NCBI GenBank assembly: GCA_027452145.1 | Contig: DAIDHB010000481.1 | Location: 1 to 38,737, forward strand | DNA length: 38,737 bases | From: Planctomycetales bacterium | Lineage (GTDB): Bacteria > Planctomycetota > Planctomycetia > Isosphaerales > Isosphaeraceae | Reading direction: 5' to 3' | Shown here: positions 25,709-34,308 of the stretch, piece after piece | Position numbering within the stretch: the first letter of the stretch is position 1 | Layout of the letters: each line of letters starts with the position of its first letter | Position numbers and translations under genes: made by a program | Notes under the pieces: model-generated | Databases searched by the model: none | What the model was told of the DNA's origin: nothing | The model's input: the letters and a program-made list of their open reading frames with translations, nothing else

Positions 25709-28700
25709 CTACCGGCCGGCGAACGGCAGGATCCGCACGTCGCGCAGGTCGCGGGTCTCGCCAGGCTCGAGGGCGATCTCGCGGGTGACGTCGCCCAGGA
25801 TCGTCAGGCTCCCTTCGCGCACCTGGAGCCGATACTTCGCCCCCGGGACCAGCCCATCGAGATGGAACCGACCGTCGGCGTCGATGGTGAAGTTGGGGTT
25901 GTTGTAACCGCGACCATTGAGGGTGTGGATCGGCAGGTCGCCGTCATCGAGCTGGATCTCCAGCCCGCGGGACCGCGGATGGCCATGGTCATCCACCAGG
26001 CGGCCCTTCACGTTCGCCCACGGGCGAAGTTGCAGCGTGACCGGGCCGTCGCCCTGGGCCTCCACGGTCGCCAGGCCCATCAGCTTCTCGGGGACAGACC
26101 GGGCCACGACCCGCCGGCGCTCGCCGGGGCGGAGGTTCGTCACGGAGAAGGACGATCCGGCCACCTGGCTCATCGGGTTCTCGATCTGGTTTTGCAGGCC
26201 GCTCGCCTCGATCTGGTCCCGGGGCCGACCGTCCGGCCCGACCACCCGGACGACGCGGCTCGCGCCCTTCTTCAGGCGGATCTCGCAGGCGAACGTCTCG
26301 GCGGCCTCGGGGATGTTGACCTCGATCGTCGTGTTGCGGATGTACGGGCTGAAGCCGCGAGGGTCGTAGAACACCTCGAAGACATTATCCCGGTTGAGTC
26401 CGGCGATCTTCTCGACGCCGACCCCTTCGAGGTAGCCGTGCCCGCCGCCGCCCGTGACGATCCCCCGGCCCGGATAACCGCGGATCCGGAACGTCCCGTC
26501 GGGGTTTGTCCGCGTGTTGTCGTCGAACCGGGGACGGAGCCCGTCCTTCAGGTCACGCACCAGGTCGGTGTTATCCCGGAACGCGTGATATTCGATGTTC
26601 TGGCCATTGAGGCCGGTTCCGGTGGCGTCGTCGATGACGCGGCCGGTGATCCAGACTCCCTTCGCGAGCGGGAAGTCCAGAGAGATCGGCCCGGTGCCTG
26701 CCGATACGTCAAGCTCAATCTCCGCGCCGAAGTAGGGCCGGTCCTCGGGGGCCTCCACCTTCAGGGACTCGCCGACCATCGCGGGGAAGCCGTCGATCCG
26801 GTAGCGGCCCCGTTTGTCGGTGGTCGCGAAGAAGCGGTCGAAGCCGGGGTATTCCAGCCGGGTCGGGGCCGGGCCGACGACCTTCACGCCGGCGAGCGGG
26901 GCGCCGGTCTCGCGGTCGCGGACAACCCCCGCGATCGTCCGCCCCGGCGCGAGCGTGACCTCGAACCGACGGCCGAAAAGCGAGAGCCCGAGGCCGGGAT
27001 TGCTGATCCGCCTTGCCGCCTCCGGCGTGTGGGCGGGGATCTCCAGCGGCCGCAGGTCGCGTGTCGCCACGGCGATCAGCGTCGACGCGAGATCGGGAAC
27101 GCCGTCGATGTAGAGCTCGGCCAGCCGCTCGCGGCCGACGCCCCGGATGGTGAACCGGCCGTCGGGGTCGCTCGTCGCGGCGGCGATCAGCGGGGCGTAG
27201 ACGGTCGGGTGATCGCCCAGGATGCCGAACTCGAGCAGGCCCATCAGGAGACCCTGCGCCCGGATGTACTCGTTCATATCCGCGGCGCGGCGGACGAGGG
27301 ACAGCCAGGGGTCGAGCCCCTCGCCTTTGGGAATCTCGGGGCCGGGACCGTTGCCGCGACGGTCCAGCAGGGACAGGAGCGGGTCGCCCGCGCGGCGGGG
27401 CCAGTAGACGTTCCGCACCCGCACGCGCGCCCCGGCGACGGGCCGGCCGGCGCGATCGATCAGCCGCCCGTTGATGGGCTCGTCCGGCACCAGCCGGAGG
27501 ATGACGCCATCGCCCGGGCTCAGCGTGCCGAAGCCGTATCCCGGCGCGGTCGCGACGAGCCACGGCTTGATGCCCTGGACTTCCTCGGCGTCCGTGTGAC
27601 GCGGGACGAGGGCCCTGGGGTCGGGCGAGGTGACGGTGATGGTGGCGCCGCCCGGGAGCCGCGTGACCGTTGTCCTCGGCTCGAGCTTTGGCGGGGGCGC
27701 GTCGGGGTCGAGCCTGGGGCCGAGCGTCCGCCGGGCCTGGAAGGTGAATCGGCCCTGGGCGTCGGTCGCGGCCTTGCGTTCCGGGGCGCGGATGCCATAG
27801 TGGCGGCGAAACACCGACGCGCCGGCGACGGGCTTCCCGTCGGGGTCGACGACCTGGCCGGCCACCTCGACGTCGCCCCAGCCCAGGGGATCTGGCTCGT
27901 CGTCAGCCTGGGCAACGGGAGCGGGGCCGGCCGGTGCCAGGATCGGGGCCGGAGCCGGCGGACCCGGCGGTGCGGGCGCCCGCCGCAACATCAGTGCCCA
28001 GGCGATGCCGGCGACCGCAAAGGCGGCCAGGACGAGGCCCGCAGCGGCCTTCGCGAGATGGCCGAGCGCCATCTCGCGGAGGACGGCCGACGCCAGCGCG
28101 CGGGACGGCCCCGAGGCGAGCCGTATGGCGGCCTCGACGAGTCGGGGCGGGACGGCGGGCAGCGGCGGGGAGGGCTGGAGGTCATCGTCGCGAAGCCGGT
28201 CCCGCAGCCGGGCGCGGGCCGCGCTCAGCCGGCGGCGGAGGGTGGCCTCGCCGCAGCCGACCTCGCGGGCGGCCTCGACCTGGGTCCGCCCCTCGAGCCA
28301 GCAGAGGACCACGGCCCGCCGTTGTGCGGCCGGCAGCCGGGCGATCTCCTCGTGGAGCTGGGCCACGCGGGGGTCGGCACCGGGATCCGGGCGGGCCTCG
28401 GCGTCGAAGACGGCCAGGCTGGGCCGCTCGCGAGCGGCGCGTCTGAGGCGATCGGCGTTCCGCCGCCGCGCGACGCGATACGCGACCCCGTGCAGCCAGC
28501 CGCCGAGCGAGTCGTCCACGCGGATTGACCGGGCCTTCCGCACCAGCACCAGGAAGACGGCCTGGAACGCGTCGTCGGCCTCGGCGTCGTCGCGAAGGAT
28601 GCCCCGGCAGACGCCCAGCACCATCCCGCCGTGGCGCGCCACCAGGGTGGCGAAGGCGCCCTCGTCGCCCGAGGCGACATAGCGGCGGAGCAGCGCGCCG

Positions 28701-28783
28701 TCCGGCAGTCCCGCGGCCACTCCCCCGTCGAACAGCCGCTGGATCTGCGGCACGATCGCCCCGAGCTGCGTCCTCGCCTTCAT
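25709..28783 (-). CDS. Sigma-70 (ECF-type) factor fused to a transmembrane segment and carboxypeptidase-regulatory-like domains
   Basis: A 1024-residue one-gene fusion. Residues about 25-200 form an ECF sigma factor: region 2 (LVARHGGMVLGVCRGILRD, DDAFQAVFLVLVRKA, GGWLHGVAYRVARRR) and region 4 (LPAAQRRAVVLCWLEGRTQ, CGEATLRRRLSAARARLRDR). A single hydrophobic segment (about 243-267, AAAGLVLAAFAVAGIAWALM) is followed by a Pro/Ala linker. The rest, predicted extracytoplasmic, holds several carboxypeptidase-regulatory-like (CNA-B-type) beta domains (VAGQVVDPDGKPVAGASV, INGRLIDRAGRPVAGARV, IAGVVRDRETGAPLAGVKV). The architecture suggests a membrane-tethered sigma factor whose outer part senses something or is anchored, perhaps released by proteolysis. 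Such fusions are known from planctomycetes but, to my knowledge, their mechanism is not worked out. GAGG six bases before the ATG supports the start. Confidence 0.87.
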   Translation of the reverse strand: MKARTQLGAIVPQIQRLFDGGVAAGLPDGALLRRYVASGDEGAFATLVARHGGMVLGVCRGILRDDAEADDAFQAVFLVLVRKARSIRVDDSLGGWLHGVAYRVARRRNADRLRRAARERPSLAVFDAEARPDPGADPRVAQLHEEIARLPAAQRRAVVLCWLEGRTQVEAAREVGCGEATLRRRLSAARARLRDRLRDDDLQPSPPLPAVPPRLVEAAIRLASGPSRALASAVLREMALGHLAKAAAGLVLAAFAVAGIAWALMLRRAPAPPGPPAPAPILAPAGPAPVAQADDEPDPLGWGDVEVAGQVVDPDGKPVAGASVFRRHYGIRAPERKAATDAQGRFTFQARRTLGPRLDPDAPPPKLEPRTTVTRLPGGATITVTSPDPRALVPRHTDAEEVQGIKPWLVATAPGYGFGTLSPGDGVILRLVPDEPINGRLIDRAGRPVAGARVRVRNVYWPRRAGDPLLSLLDRRGNGPGPEIPKGEGLDPWLSLVRRAADMNEYIRAQGLLMGLLEFGILGDHPTVYAPLIAAATSDPDGRFTIRGVGRERLAELYIDGVPDLASTLIAVATRDLRPLEIPAHTPEAARRISNPGLGLSLFGRRFEVTLAPGRTIAGVVRDRETGAPLAGVKVVGPAPTRLEYPGFDRFFATTDKRGRYRIDGFPAMVGESLKVEAPEDRPYFGAEIELDVSAGTGPISLDFPLAKGVWITGRVIDDATGTGLNGQNIEYHAFRDNTDLVRDLKDGLRPRFDDNTRTNPDGTFRIRGYPGRGIVTGGGGHGYLEGVGVEKIAGLNRDNVFEVFYDPRGFSPYIRNTTIEVNIPEAAETFACEIRLKKGASRVVRVVGPDGRPRDQIEASGLQNQIENPMSQVAGSSFSVTNLRPGERRRVVARSVPEKLMGLATVEAQGDGPVTLQLRPWANVKGRLVDDHGHPRSRGLEIQLDDGDLPIHTLNGRGYNNPNFTIDADGRFHLDGLVPGAKYRLQVREGSLTILGDVTREIALEPGETRDLRDVRILPFAGR

Positions 28784-28910
28784 CCCTATCCTCGCGCCGA
28801 GCCTTCGACTGATCCGAGATCCACCCTAACCTACCATGCCCCCGCCGGGGTCGATCCGATCATTTTTTCGGGGCGAACGCGCGTTTTTCGCGGGTGTCGA
28901 TGAAAAGGGT
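28784..28910 (-). promoter_or_regulatory. AT-rich upstream region of the sigma-fusion gene
   Basis: Runs of T (28864-28869 and 28884-28888) and CGCG-TTTTT-CGCG (28880-28892) form an AT-rich island in otherwise GC-rich DNA about 80-110 bases ahead of the start codon, where the promoter is expected. No consensus hexamers can be named. Confidence 0.3.
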
Positions 28911-29008
28911 TCCGGATGCGGGGAGGGGAGGAACGAGTCGGGAGTCGATGGCGGGGCTGGGGCGCGATGGCCGTATCTTGCTGGACCGGCTGGCCCTCGA
29001 CGCGGTGC

Positions 29009-30118
29009 TCAGTAGGATTCCGAGCTGACCGCCTCATTTCCGTGGGGAGTCGCCAGGGCGTACCACTGCGTGAAGTGGATCGAGTTCTTGACGAACTGGA
29101 CCGAGCCGTCCATGAGCAGGACGTTCACGCCGCCCGGGTGGTTTGAGCTGGGGCCGATCATGGTGATGGTGCCGCGGCCATCCTGATTGATGTCGTGGTA
29201 GACGCAACTGGTCCGGTTGGGCGTCTGGGTGTGTGAGTAGATCATGGTGGCCCCATAAGCCCACCACTCGCCCTTCCATTGCCACTGCTGGTTGGTGCTG
29301 GTGATCGGGACGGTATTGCAGAGCTCCATGAACTGCTGGTCGGTCCTGTAGAAGTTCGAATTCTGGCCAAGGTTGTAGACCTCGGAGAGGCCATCCTGGG
29401 CACGGCCGGTCGGCACGGCCTGTCCCTTGATCCACTCGCTGAAGATCACCGTGTTGCTGGTCCCGTCCGAGAACGTCGCCAGGTTCGTGGTCGAGTTGAC
29501 GGTCTTATCCCAGCTACTGGCCACGTAGTTGGGACCATTGAGCAGCCACTGATCCAGCCGCCGGTTCAGGCCGATGTTGCAGGCGTAGTTGCTGGCCCCG
29601 ACCAACTGGGACCGCCCTCCGACCAGGAATTCGCCGGATGAGCCGCGATTGAGGTCCGAAGGACAGAGGAAGGCCTTGAGCTGAAGCGTGAGGACGGACA
29701 TCTGCGGGATGCTGTCCGGGCCGCCGTTCGCGCCGTCGGGCGGGTTGGCGTCGCGATAGATGAGGTCGCCGTCGCCCCAGCGTGCGCCGAAGGACCAGTT
29801 GATCATGTTGTAGGCGACCTGCTGCTCCAGGTAGGGGAGCAACCGGGCATGCTGAGACCAGTTCTGGTGCGGTTGCGGGATCATCTGGTTGGTGACGGAC
29901 CACTGGGCATCGACGCAGACCGGCGGCAGTGCTTCGTTCATCGACACGTAATTGTGCATCGCCAGGCCGATCTGGCGGAGTCGGTTGATGCATTCCGACC
30001 GTCGACTGGACTCGCGCGCGGACTCCACGGCCGGCAGGAGGATGGCGATCAGAACGGCGATGATCAGGATCACCACCAGCAATTCGATGAGGGTGAAGCC
30101 GCGACGTCTTCGAGTCAT
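29009..30118 (-). CDS. DUF1559 family pseudopilin-like protein
   Basis: A 369-residue protein with a type IV prepilin-like N-terminus (RRRGFTLIELLVVILIIAV; cleavage after the Gly before FTLIE) and a DUF1559 globular domain ending in the H-x9-DG motif (NHPGGVNVLLMDGSVQFVK). DUF1559 proteins occur in large numbers in planctomycetes; the prepilin signal implies handling by a prepilin peptidase and a type II/IV-pilus-like apparatus, but the role is unknown. AAGGGG lies about seven bases before the ATG. It is 58 bases downstream of a small lipoprotein gene on the same strand. It has a homologue at 36121-37275, which is also paired with a small lipoprotein. Confidence 0.93.
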   Translation of the reverse strand: MTRRRRGFTLIELLVVILIIAVLIAILLPAVESARESSRRSECINRLRQIGLAMHNYVSMNEALPPVCVDAQWSVTNQMIPQPHQNWSQHARLLPYLEQQVAYNMINWSFGARWGDGDLIYRDANPPDGANGGPDSIPQMSVLTLQLKAFLCPSDLNRGSSGEFLVGGRSQLVGASNYACNIGLNRRLDQWLLNGPNYVASSWDKTVNSTTNLATFSDGTSNTVIFSEWIKGQAVPTGRAQDGLSEVYNLGQNSNFYRTDQQFMELCNTVPITSTNQQWQWKGEWWAYGATMIYSHTQTPNRTSCVYHDINQDGRGTITMIGPSSNHPGGVNVLLMDGSVQFVKNSIHFTQWYALATPHGNEAVSSESY

Positions 30119-30176
30119 GCTCCTGCCCCTTACAAGAACGAAAACGGAAGGTGCGAGACGAGGCCCACCGTGGCGG

Positions 30177-30512
30177 CTACCGCTTCACCTCGCCCGGTGC
30201 TTTCCCCTGCGCGGCCCGGGGCTGTGCCATGCGCCAGATCTCGGTCGAGCCGGGCATGCTGTTCGGCTGGGGATATCCCGTGCCCTGGTCGGGAACCGGA
30301 CCGCTGCGCGTCCCGGCGCCTCGCACTCCCGGAGTGATCTCGTAGTAGTCCGCCTGCGTCTGCGCCTGGGCGCTGCGCGAACCGGGGATCGCCCGCTTCG
30401 TCCTCGCCGCTTGCAGCTTGATGGCGGCCTCATTGTCCTCCGCGCAGCCCGCCGCCCCCAGGAGGAACAGGCCCAGCGCGGCCAGCCTCGACCGTCCGGT
30501 GAACGACCTCAT
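30177..30512 (-). CDS. Small lipoprotein upstream of DUF1559 gene
   Basis: A 111-residue protein with a signal peptide and lipobox (LGLFLLGAAGC), then a Gln/Ala-rich segment (IKLQAARTKRA, RSAQAQTQADYY) and a Pro/Gly-rich low-complexity C-terminus. No known domain is seen. The ATG at 30512 is chosen over one at 30584 because it places the basic residues directly ahead of the hydrophobic core. The Shine-Dalgarno is weak (a G-rich run). It is the first gene of a two-gene unit with the DUF1559 gene and mirrors the DUF1559-lipoprotein pair at 36121-37532, so these lipoproteins probably work with their DUF1559 partner at the membrane. Confidence 0.75.
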   Translation of the reverse strand: MRSFTGRSRLAALGLFLLGAAGCAEDNEAAIKLQAARTKRAIPGSRSAQAQTQADYYEITPGVRGAGTRSGPVPDQGTGYPQPNSMPGSTEIWRMAQPRAAQGKAPGEVKR

Positions 30513-31006
30513 GATGCGCCGCCCCCCCGCGAGTTCCCTCGGCGAAGTTCCAGAACAGAGAGCGCCATTGCTCGAAGCCTGCACGAGTGTTGCTTCTTGG
30601 ATCGATCCGGCCGGAACGCTGCTCGCGCAGCCGCACCCCTCCGATCCGTCACATACTGTGCGATCCGCCCAGCCGGCCCGTCTTTCTCAGGCTGTGATGC
30701 TTATCTAGGTTCGAAAAAGATGTGGTCGTCCACCTGGATGAACAAGCGGTACAGTTACCGATGATACTGGGGCCGCGCCCGCGAGACAAGAGTCGCGGCT
30801 GGTTCAAAGAGCGAAGAGGAATCGTCGCGCCCCCGTCCTTGAAAGAGGGACAAGGACGGGGCAAGAATGATGCACGGGCGGATGATGGCCGGGGCCGCTC
30901 GTCGTTCGCGAGGGCCCGGCGGCGATGGCGTCGGGATCGTGCTCCGGCCGATTGATGCCGGCGAATGTCGCGTCCGTGCGGCATGGGAACGGAACGGAGC
31001 GGGGCG
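30513..31006. other. Divergent intergenic region containing a strong hairpin
   Basis: About 490 bases between the minus-strand lipoprotein/DUF1559 unit and the plus-strand TPR/FG-GAP gene. No gene is supported. It contains the 11-bp inverted repeat at 30831-30861 and should hold the promoters of both units. Confidence 0.5.
30831..30861. repeat. Perfect 11-bp inverted repeat
   Basis: CCCCGTCCTTG (30831-30841) and CAAGGACGGGG (30851-30861) with a nine-base loop (AAAGAGGGA). It lies about 145 bases before the start codon of the TPR/FG-GAP gene. No T run follows on either strand, so a dispersed palindromic element or an operator is more likely than a terminator. Confidence 0.55.
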
Positions 31007-32521
31007 ATGGGTCGTCTGCGCGTTGGCAGCCTGTGGAAGGTCCCGCTGATCGGGCTGGGGATCGTCGCGCTGGCCCTGGGTGTGAGCCTGGCTCTGACCG
31101 ACGCGGCGCCGGCGACCTTGCCCTTGCGGGCCTGGCGGTGGGTGGTGGATCGATCGCGGTGGACACAGGCGCCGCGACCGGGCGCCGCGAGGCCGGGCGC
31201 CGCGCGACCGGCCATCGACGAGCGGCCGTTCTCGGACATCACCTTCGACGACAGCGGGTATGCGACCGCGATCCGGTTCTCGCGGCCGATCACCGACCCG
31301 GCGTCGCTGGCGCGGATCCGGGACTCGGTCGTCGGGCGCGACCGGCAGGGCATCGCCTACCTGGAGAAGAAGCTCAGAAGCCTGCCGCCCGACGATCGGT
31401 CGACGGCGACGACGATCCACCTGGTGATCGGCTCGCTGCTCATGTACGACGGCCGGTGCGACGAGGCCGGCGCCGCGTTTGCCCGGGCCCAGGCGGCGGA
31501 TCCGGACCTGTCGCCGCGGGTCCGGGCCAACATGGACGCCCTGCGTGGCGTCGCCGCCCTGCGACGCGGGGAGCTGGAGAACTGCGTCGCCTGCTGCAAC
31601 GAGTCGAGCTGCATCTTCCCACTGGCGGCCTCGGCGATGCATCGAAAGACCGCCGGTTCGCGGGAGGCGATCGAGCACTTCACCCGGTATCTCCGGCAGC
31701 GGCCGGAAGACCTGGGCGTCCGCTGGCTGCTGAACGTCGCCTACATGACCCTGGGCGAATACCCGGACCGCGTCCCGACCGATGTCATCCTGCCGCTGGG
31801 CCGGTTCGCCGCGACCGGCGACAGTCCCTTGCGGATGGTCAACGTTGCGTCTCGCGTCGGCCTCAACGCGCGGGGCGAGTCGATGGCCGGCGGCTGCCTG
31901 GTGGATGACTTCGACGGCGACGGGCTCCTGGATGTCTTCATGCCGACCACCGATCCGGAGCGCGGGGCGTTGTTCCTGCGCAACCGGGGCAACGGGTCGT
32001 TCGAGGACGTCTCCGACGCGGCGGGCCTGACCGAGCAGGTGCTGTCGCTCAACGCGGTCCACGCCGACTACGACAACGACGGCCGGCTCGACATCCTGAT
32101 GCTGCGGGGCGCCTGGGAGTTCCCGCGGCGGATGACGCTGCTCCGCAATCGCGGCGGCCGGTTCGAGGACGTCACCCTCGCGGCCGGGCTGGACGGGCCA
32201 ATCGCCTCGCAGGCGGCCGGCTGGGCCGACTACGACAACGACGGATCCGTCGACCTGTACGTCGCGGGCGAGTTCGACCCTGGGCACCCGGATCGCCGCA
32301 ACCGGGGCCGGCTCTACCACAATCGGGGCGACGGGACTTTTGTCGACGTCGCCGAGACCGCCGGCGTGGCCAACGACCGGTTCGGCAAGGGGGTCGCCTG
32401 GGGCGACTACGACGATGACGGCCGACCCGACCTGTTCGTCGCAAACCTGGGCCAGCCGCCGCGGCTGTACCACAACGAGGGGATGGGACGTTCACCGACG
32501 TCGCCGCCGCGCTGGGCGTGA
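31007..32521 (+). CDS. TPR-containing FG-GAP/VCBS protein, N-terminal part (frameshifted)
   Basis: A membrane-anchored protein (hydrophobic segment VPLIGLGIVALALGVSLAL near the N-terminus) with a TPR-like helical region (about 110-270) and FG-GAP/VCBS calcium-binding-type repeats (DFDGDGLLDVFMP, DYDNDGRLDILML, DYDNDGSVDLYVA, DYDDDGRPDLFVA). The frame then runs into MGRSPTSPPRWA and stops. One more G in the G run at 32479-32482 would restore NEGDGTFTDVAAALGVTG and join it to 32518-33390. The intact protein would be about 794 residues, a CRTAC1-like protein with a C-terminal ASPIC/UnbV domain. The start at 31007 has GGAG seven bases ahead; earlier in-frame ATGs at 30965 and 30983 are possible. 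Confidence 0.8.
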   Translation: MGRLRVGSLWKVPLIGLGIVALALGVSLALTDAAPATLPLRAWRWVVDRSRWTQAPRPGAARPGAARPAIDERPFSDITFDDSGYATAIRFSRPITDPASLARIRDSVVGRDRQGIAYLEKKLRSLPPDDRSTATTIHLVIGSLLMYDGRCDEAGAAFARAQAADPDLSPRVRANMDALRGVAALRRGELENCVACCNESSCIFPLAASAMHRKTAGSREAIEHFTRYLRQRPEDLGVRWLLNVAYMTLGEYPDRVPTDVILPLGRFAATGDSPLRMVNVASRVGLNARGESMAGGCLVDDFDGDGLLDVFMPTTDPERGALFLRNRGNGSFEDVSDAAGLTEQVLSLNAVHADYDNDGRLDILMLRGAWEFPRRMTLLRNRGGRFEDVTLAAGLDGPIASQAAGWADYDNDGSVDLYVAGEFDPGHPDRRNRGRLYHNRGDGTFVDVAETAGVANDRFGKGVAWGDYDDDGRPDLFVANLGQPPRLYHNEGMGRSPTSPPRWA

Positions 32522-33390
32522 CGGGACCGATCAACGCCTTTGCCTGCTGGTTCTGGGACTTCGACAACGACGGCCGGCTGGATCTCTGGGTCAACCCGAA
32601 CAACGCGACGCTCTCCGAGGTGGTCCGCGACCAGCTCGGCCAGCCGTCCTCCGGCGAGCGGCCCCGGTTGTACCGCAACGTCGGCCCCCCGCGGTTCTTC
32701 CGCGACACGACGGCCGAGGTCGGGCTCGACCGGGTCGTCCTGCCGATGGGCTCGAACTTCGGCGACGTCGACAACGACGGCTTCCTGGACATGTACCTGG
32801 CAACCGGCCGGCCGTCGTACTCGTATTTGATGCCGAATGTCCTGCTACGCAACGAGGGCGGCCGGCGATTCGCGGACGTCACCGCGGCGACCGGGACCGG
32901 CCACCTCCAGAAAGGGCACGGCGTGGCCTTCGCCGACTGGGACCGCGACGGCGACGCCGACATCTTCCTCGAGGCCGGGGGCGCCGCGCCGGGCGACCGG
33001 GCGCACAATGTTCTGTTCCAGAACCCCGGCTCCGGCAACCGCTGGCTGACCGTCAAACTGGTCGGCACCCGGACCAATCGCGCGGGCCTCGGCGCCCGCA
33101 TCCGCGTCGAGGGCGAGGCGGCCGACGGGTCGGTCGCGTCGATCTACCGAACCATCACGGCCGGTTCGAGCTTCGGCGGCAACCCCCTGACCTGCACGGT
33201 CGGCCTGGGCCGGGCCGTCCGGATCCGGGAGCTGCAGGTCGTCTGGCCGACGAGCCGGACCCGTCAGGCTTTCCGTGACGTCCCCCTGGACCGCTCAATC
33301 GAGATCACCGAGGCCCGCGACGGCTATCGCGTGCTCGATGCCCCCCCAATCCATGCGGCCGATCCGACCTCGCCCGCGACTCGTCCCTGA
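32518..33390 (+). CDS. FG-GAP/ASPIC-UnbV protein, C-terminal part (frameshifted from 31007-32521)
   Basis: Continues the preceding protein in the next frame. It has further FG-GAP repeats (DFDNDGRLDLWVN, DVDNDGFLDMYLA, DWDRDGDADIFLE) and an ASPIC/UnbV domain (GSGNRWLTVKLVGTRTNRAG, GARIRVEGEA, ITAGSSFGG, IRELQVVWPTSRTRQ). It has no signal peptide and its only nearby start is a GTG at 32518 overlapping the upstream TGA, so it is probably not an independent gene. The gene is either broken by a real one-base deletion or intact with a sequence error. Proteins of this architecture are secreted or anchored and thought to bind calcium; their function in planctomycetes is unknown. Confidence 0.75.
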   Translation: MTGPINAFACWFWDFDNDGRLDLWVNPNNATLSEVVRDQLGQPSSGERPRLYRNVGPPRFFRDTTAEVGLDRVVLPMGSNFGDVDNDGFLDMYLATGRPSYSYLMPNVLLRNEGGRRFADVTAATGTGHLQKGHGVAFADWDRDGDADIFLEAGGAAPGDRAHNVLFQNPGSGNRWLTVKLVGTRTNRAGLGARIRVEGEAADGSVASIYRTITAGSSFGGNPLTCTVGLGRAVRIRELQVVWPTSRTRQAFRDVPLDRSIEITEARDGYRVLDAPPIHAADPTSPATRP

Positions 33391-33753
33391 TCGTCAGGGA
33401 GACCGGCCGCTCCACCTTGCCTATTTTCACCAGACAGCACAATCGGGTTGGTCGTGGAGCGTGCGGATCGCGACGGTTCGAGCTGGTTTCCGGACATTGC
33501 GATGAGGTTTTGAAAAAAAACCTGTCCGGATCCGCGAAGGTTTGGATAAATTCCTAGGATTCACCGTGGACCGAACGAGGCCGGTCCGCCGCCTATCCAG
33601 AATCATCGTTGAACGACGCCCGGCCGAGGGCAGGGATTTCGGGCGATCGAAGCCGTCCGGGCGCGGTCGCGTTGCGCCCGCGAAGTTGGGGGTCGCGCCG
33701 GCACGCCCGGCCCTGCGATGGCCGGATCGTCCGTTCGTGCGGGAAGCCAGCCG
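33391..33753. other. Upstream region of the ECF sigma operon
   Basis: About 360 bases without a gene. It contains the repeat-rich element at 33464-33542 and an AT-rich stretch (33541-33560). The operon promoter, perhaps autoregulated by the sigma factor it encodes, should lie here. Confidence 0.5.
33464..33542 (+). promoter_or_regulatory. Compound inverted/direct repeat element upstream of the ECF sigma gene
   Basis: Three nested patterns are visible. AGGTTTT (33505-33511) pairs with AAAACCT (33517-33523) around GAAAA. TCCGGACA (33489-33496) pairs with TGTCCGGA (33523-33530) outside it. CGGATCGCGACGGTT (33464-33478) is repeated as CGGATCCGCGAAGGTT (33527-33542). The element is 210-290 bases before the sigma start codon. 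It could be an operator, an ECF promoter region or a structured leader. Confidence 0.5.
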
Positions 33754-34308
33754 ATGATCGACTTGAGGGTGGACGCCACCAGACAGGGATCGCCGGACGC
33801 GACGACCTTCATCGCCCTGCTGGCCGCGCACGGGCAGAGCCTCTATCGGTTTATTTATACGCTCTTGCCCGATATCGACCAGGCCCAGGACGTCTATCAG
33901 GAATGCGCCATGACGCTCTGGGAGAAGTTCGGCGAGTACCGGGCGGACGAGCCGTTTTTGCCGTGGGCCTATCGGTTCGCGCATTTCAAGGTCCTGGCGC
34001 ACCGGAAGAAGAATCGCCGTCATCCCGTTCAACTGGACGCGGACGTTCTGGACATCCTGGCCGAGGTGCAGCTCGAGGATAACGAGCGGTACGAGGCCCA
34101 GCTCCAGGCCCTGCCGGGTTGCCTGGACCGGCTCAAGCCGAACGAGCGTCATCTCCTCGAGCTGCGATACGATGCGGGGGCGACGGTGGTCCAGATCGCC
34201 GAGGAGACCAATTGCCGCGCCGAGTCGCTGTACCGGGCGCTGCACCGGGTGAGGAAGAAGCTCCTCCATTGCATCCAGAGGCGTCTGGAGATGGAGAAAG
34301 CCCCATGA
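33754..34308 (+). CDS. ECF-type RNA polymerase sigma factor, Rhodopirellula/Verrucomicrobium type
   Basis: A 184-residue sigma factor. Region 2 is LYRFIYTLLPDIDQAQDVYQ with ECAMTLWEKFGEYR and FLPWAYRFAHFKVLAHRKKN; region 4 is LDRLKPNERHLLELRYD with VVQIAEETNCRAESLYRALH. It should direct RNA polymerase to a small regulon, probably including its own operon. The ATG at 33754 is preferred; an ATG at 33718 in the same frame would add 12 residues, and neither has a strong Shine-Dalgarno. The TGA overlaps the ATG of the FecR/LamG gene, the usual arrangement of a sigma factor and its membrane regulator. Confidence 0.9.
   Translation: MIDLRVDATRQGSPDATTFIALLAAHGQSLYRFIYTLLPDIDQAQDVYQECAMTLWEKFGEYRADEPFLPWAYRFAHFKVLAHRKKNRRHPVQLDADVLDILAEVQLEDNERYEAQLQALPGCLDRLKPNERHLLELRYDAGATVVQIAEETNCRAESLYRALHRVRKKLLHCIQRRLEMEKAP

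Noticed and set aside
30755..32473. A 572-codon minus-strand frame opposite the TPR/FG-GAP gene
   Set aside because: Val/Ala/Arg-biased mirror frame; the plus strand carries repeated D-x-D-x-D-G loops.
32477..32521. Programmed ribosomal frameshifting as the main explanation for the split FG-GAP gene
   Set aside because: No classic slippery heptamer or downstream pseudoknot was seen; a one-base loss in a G run is simpler. Kept only as an alternative.
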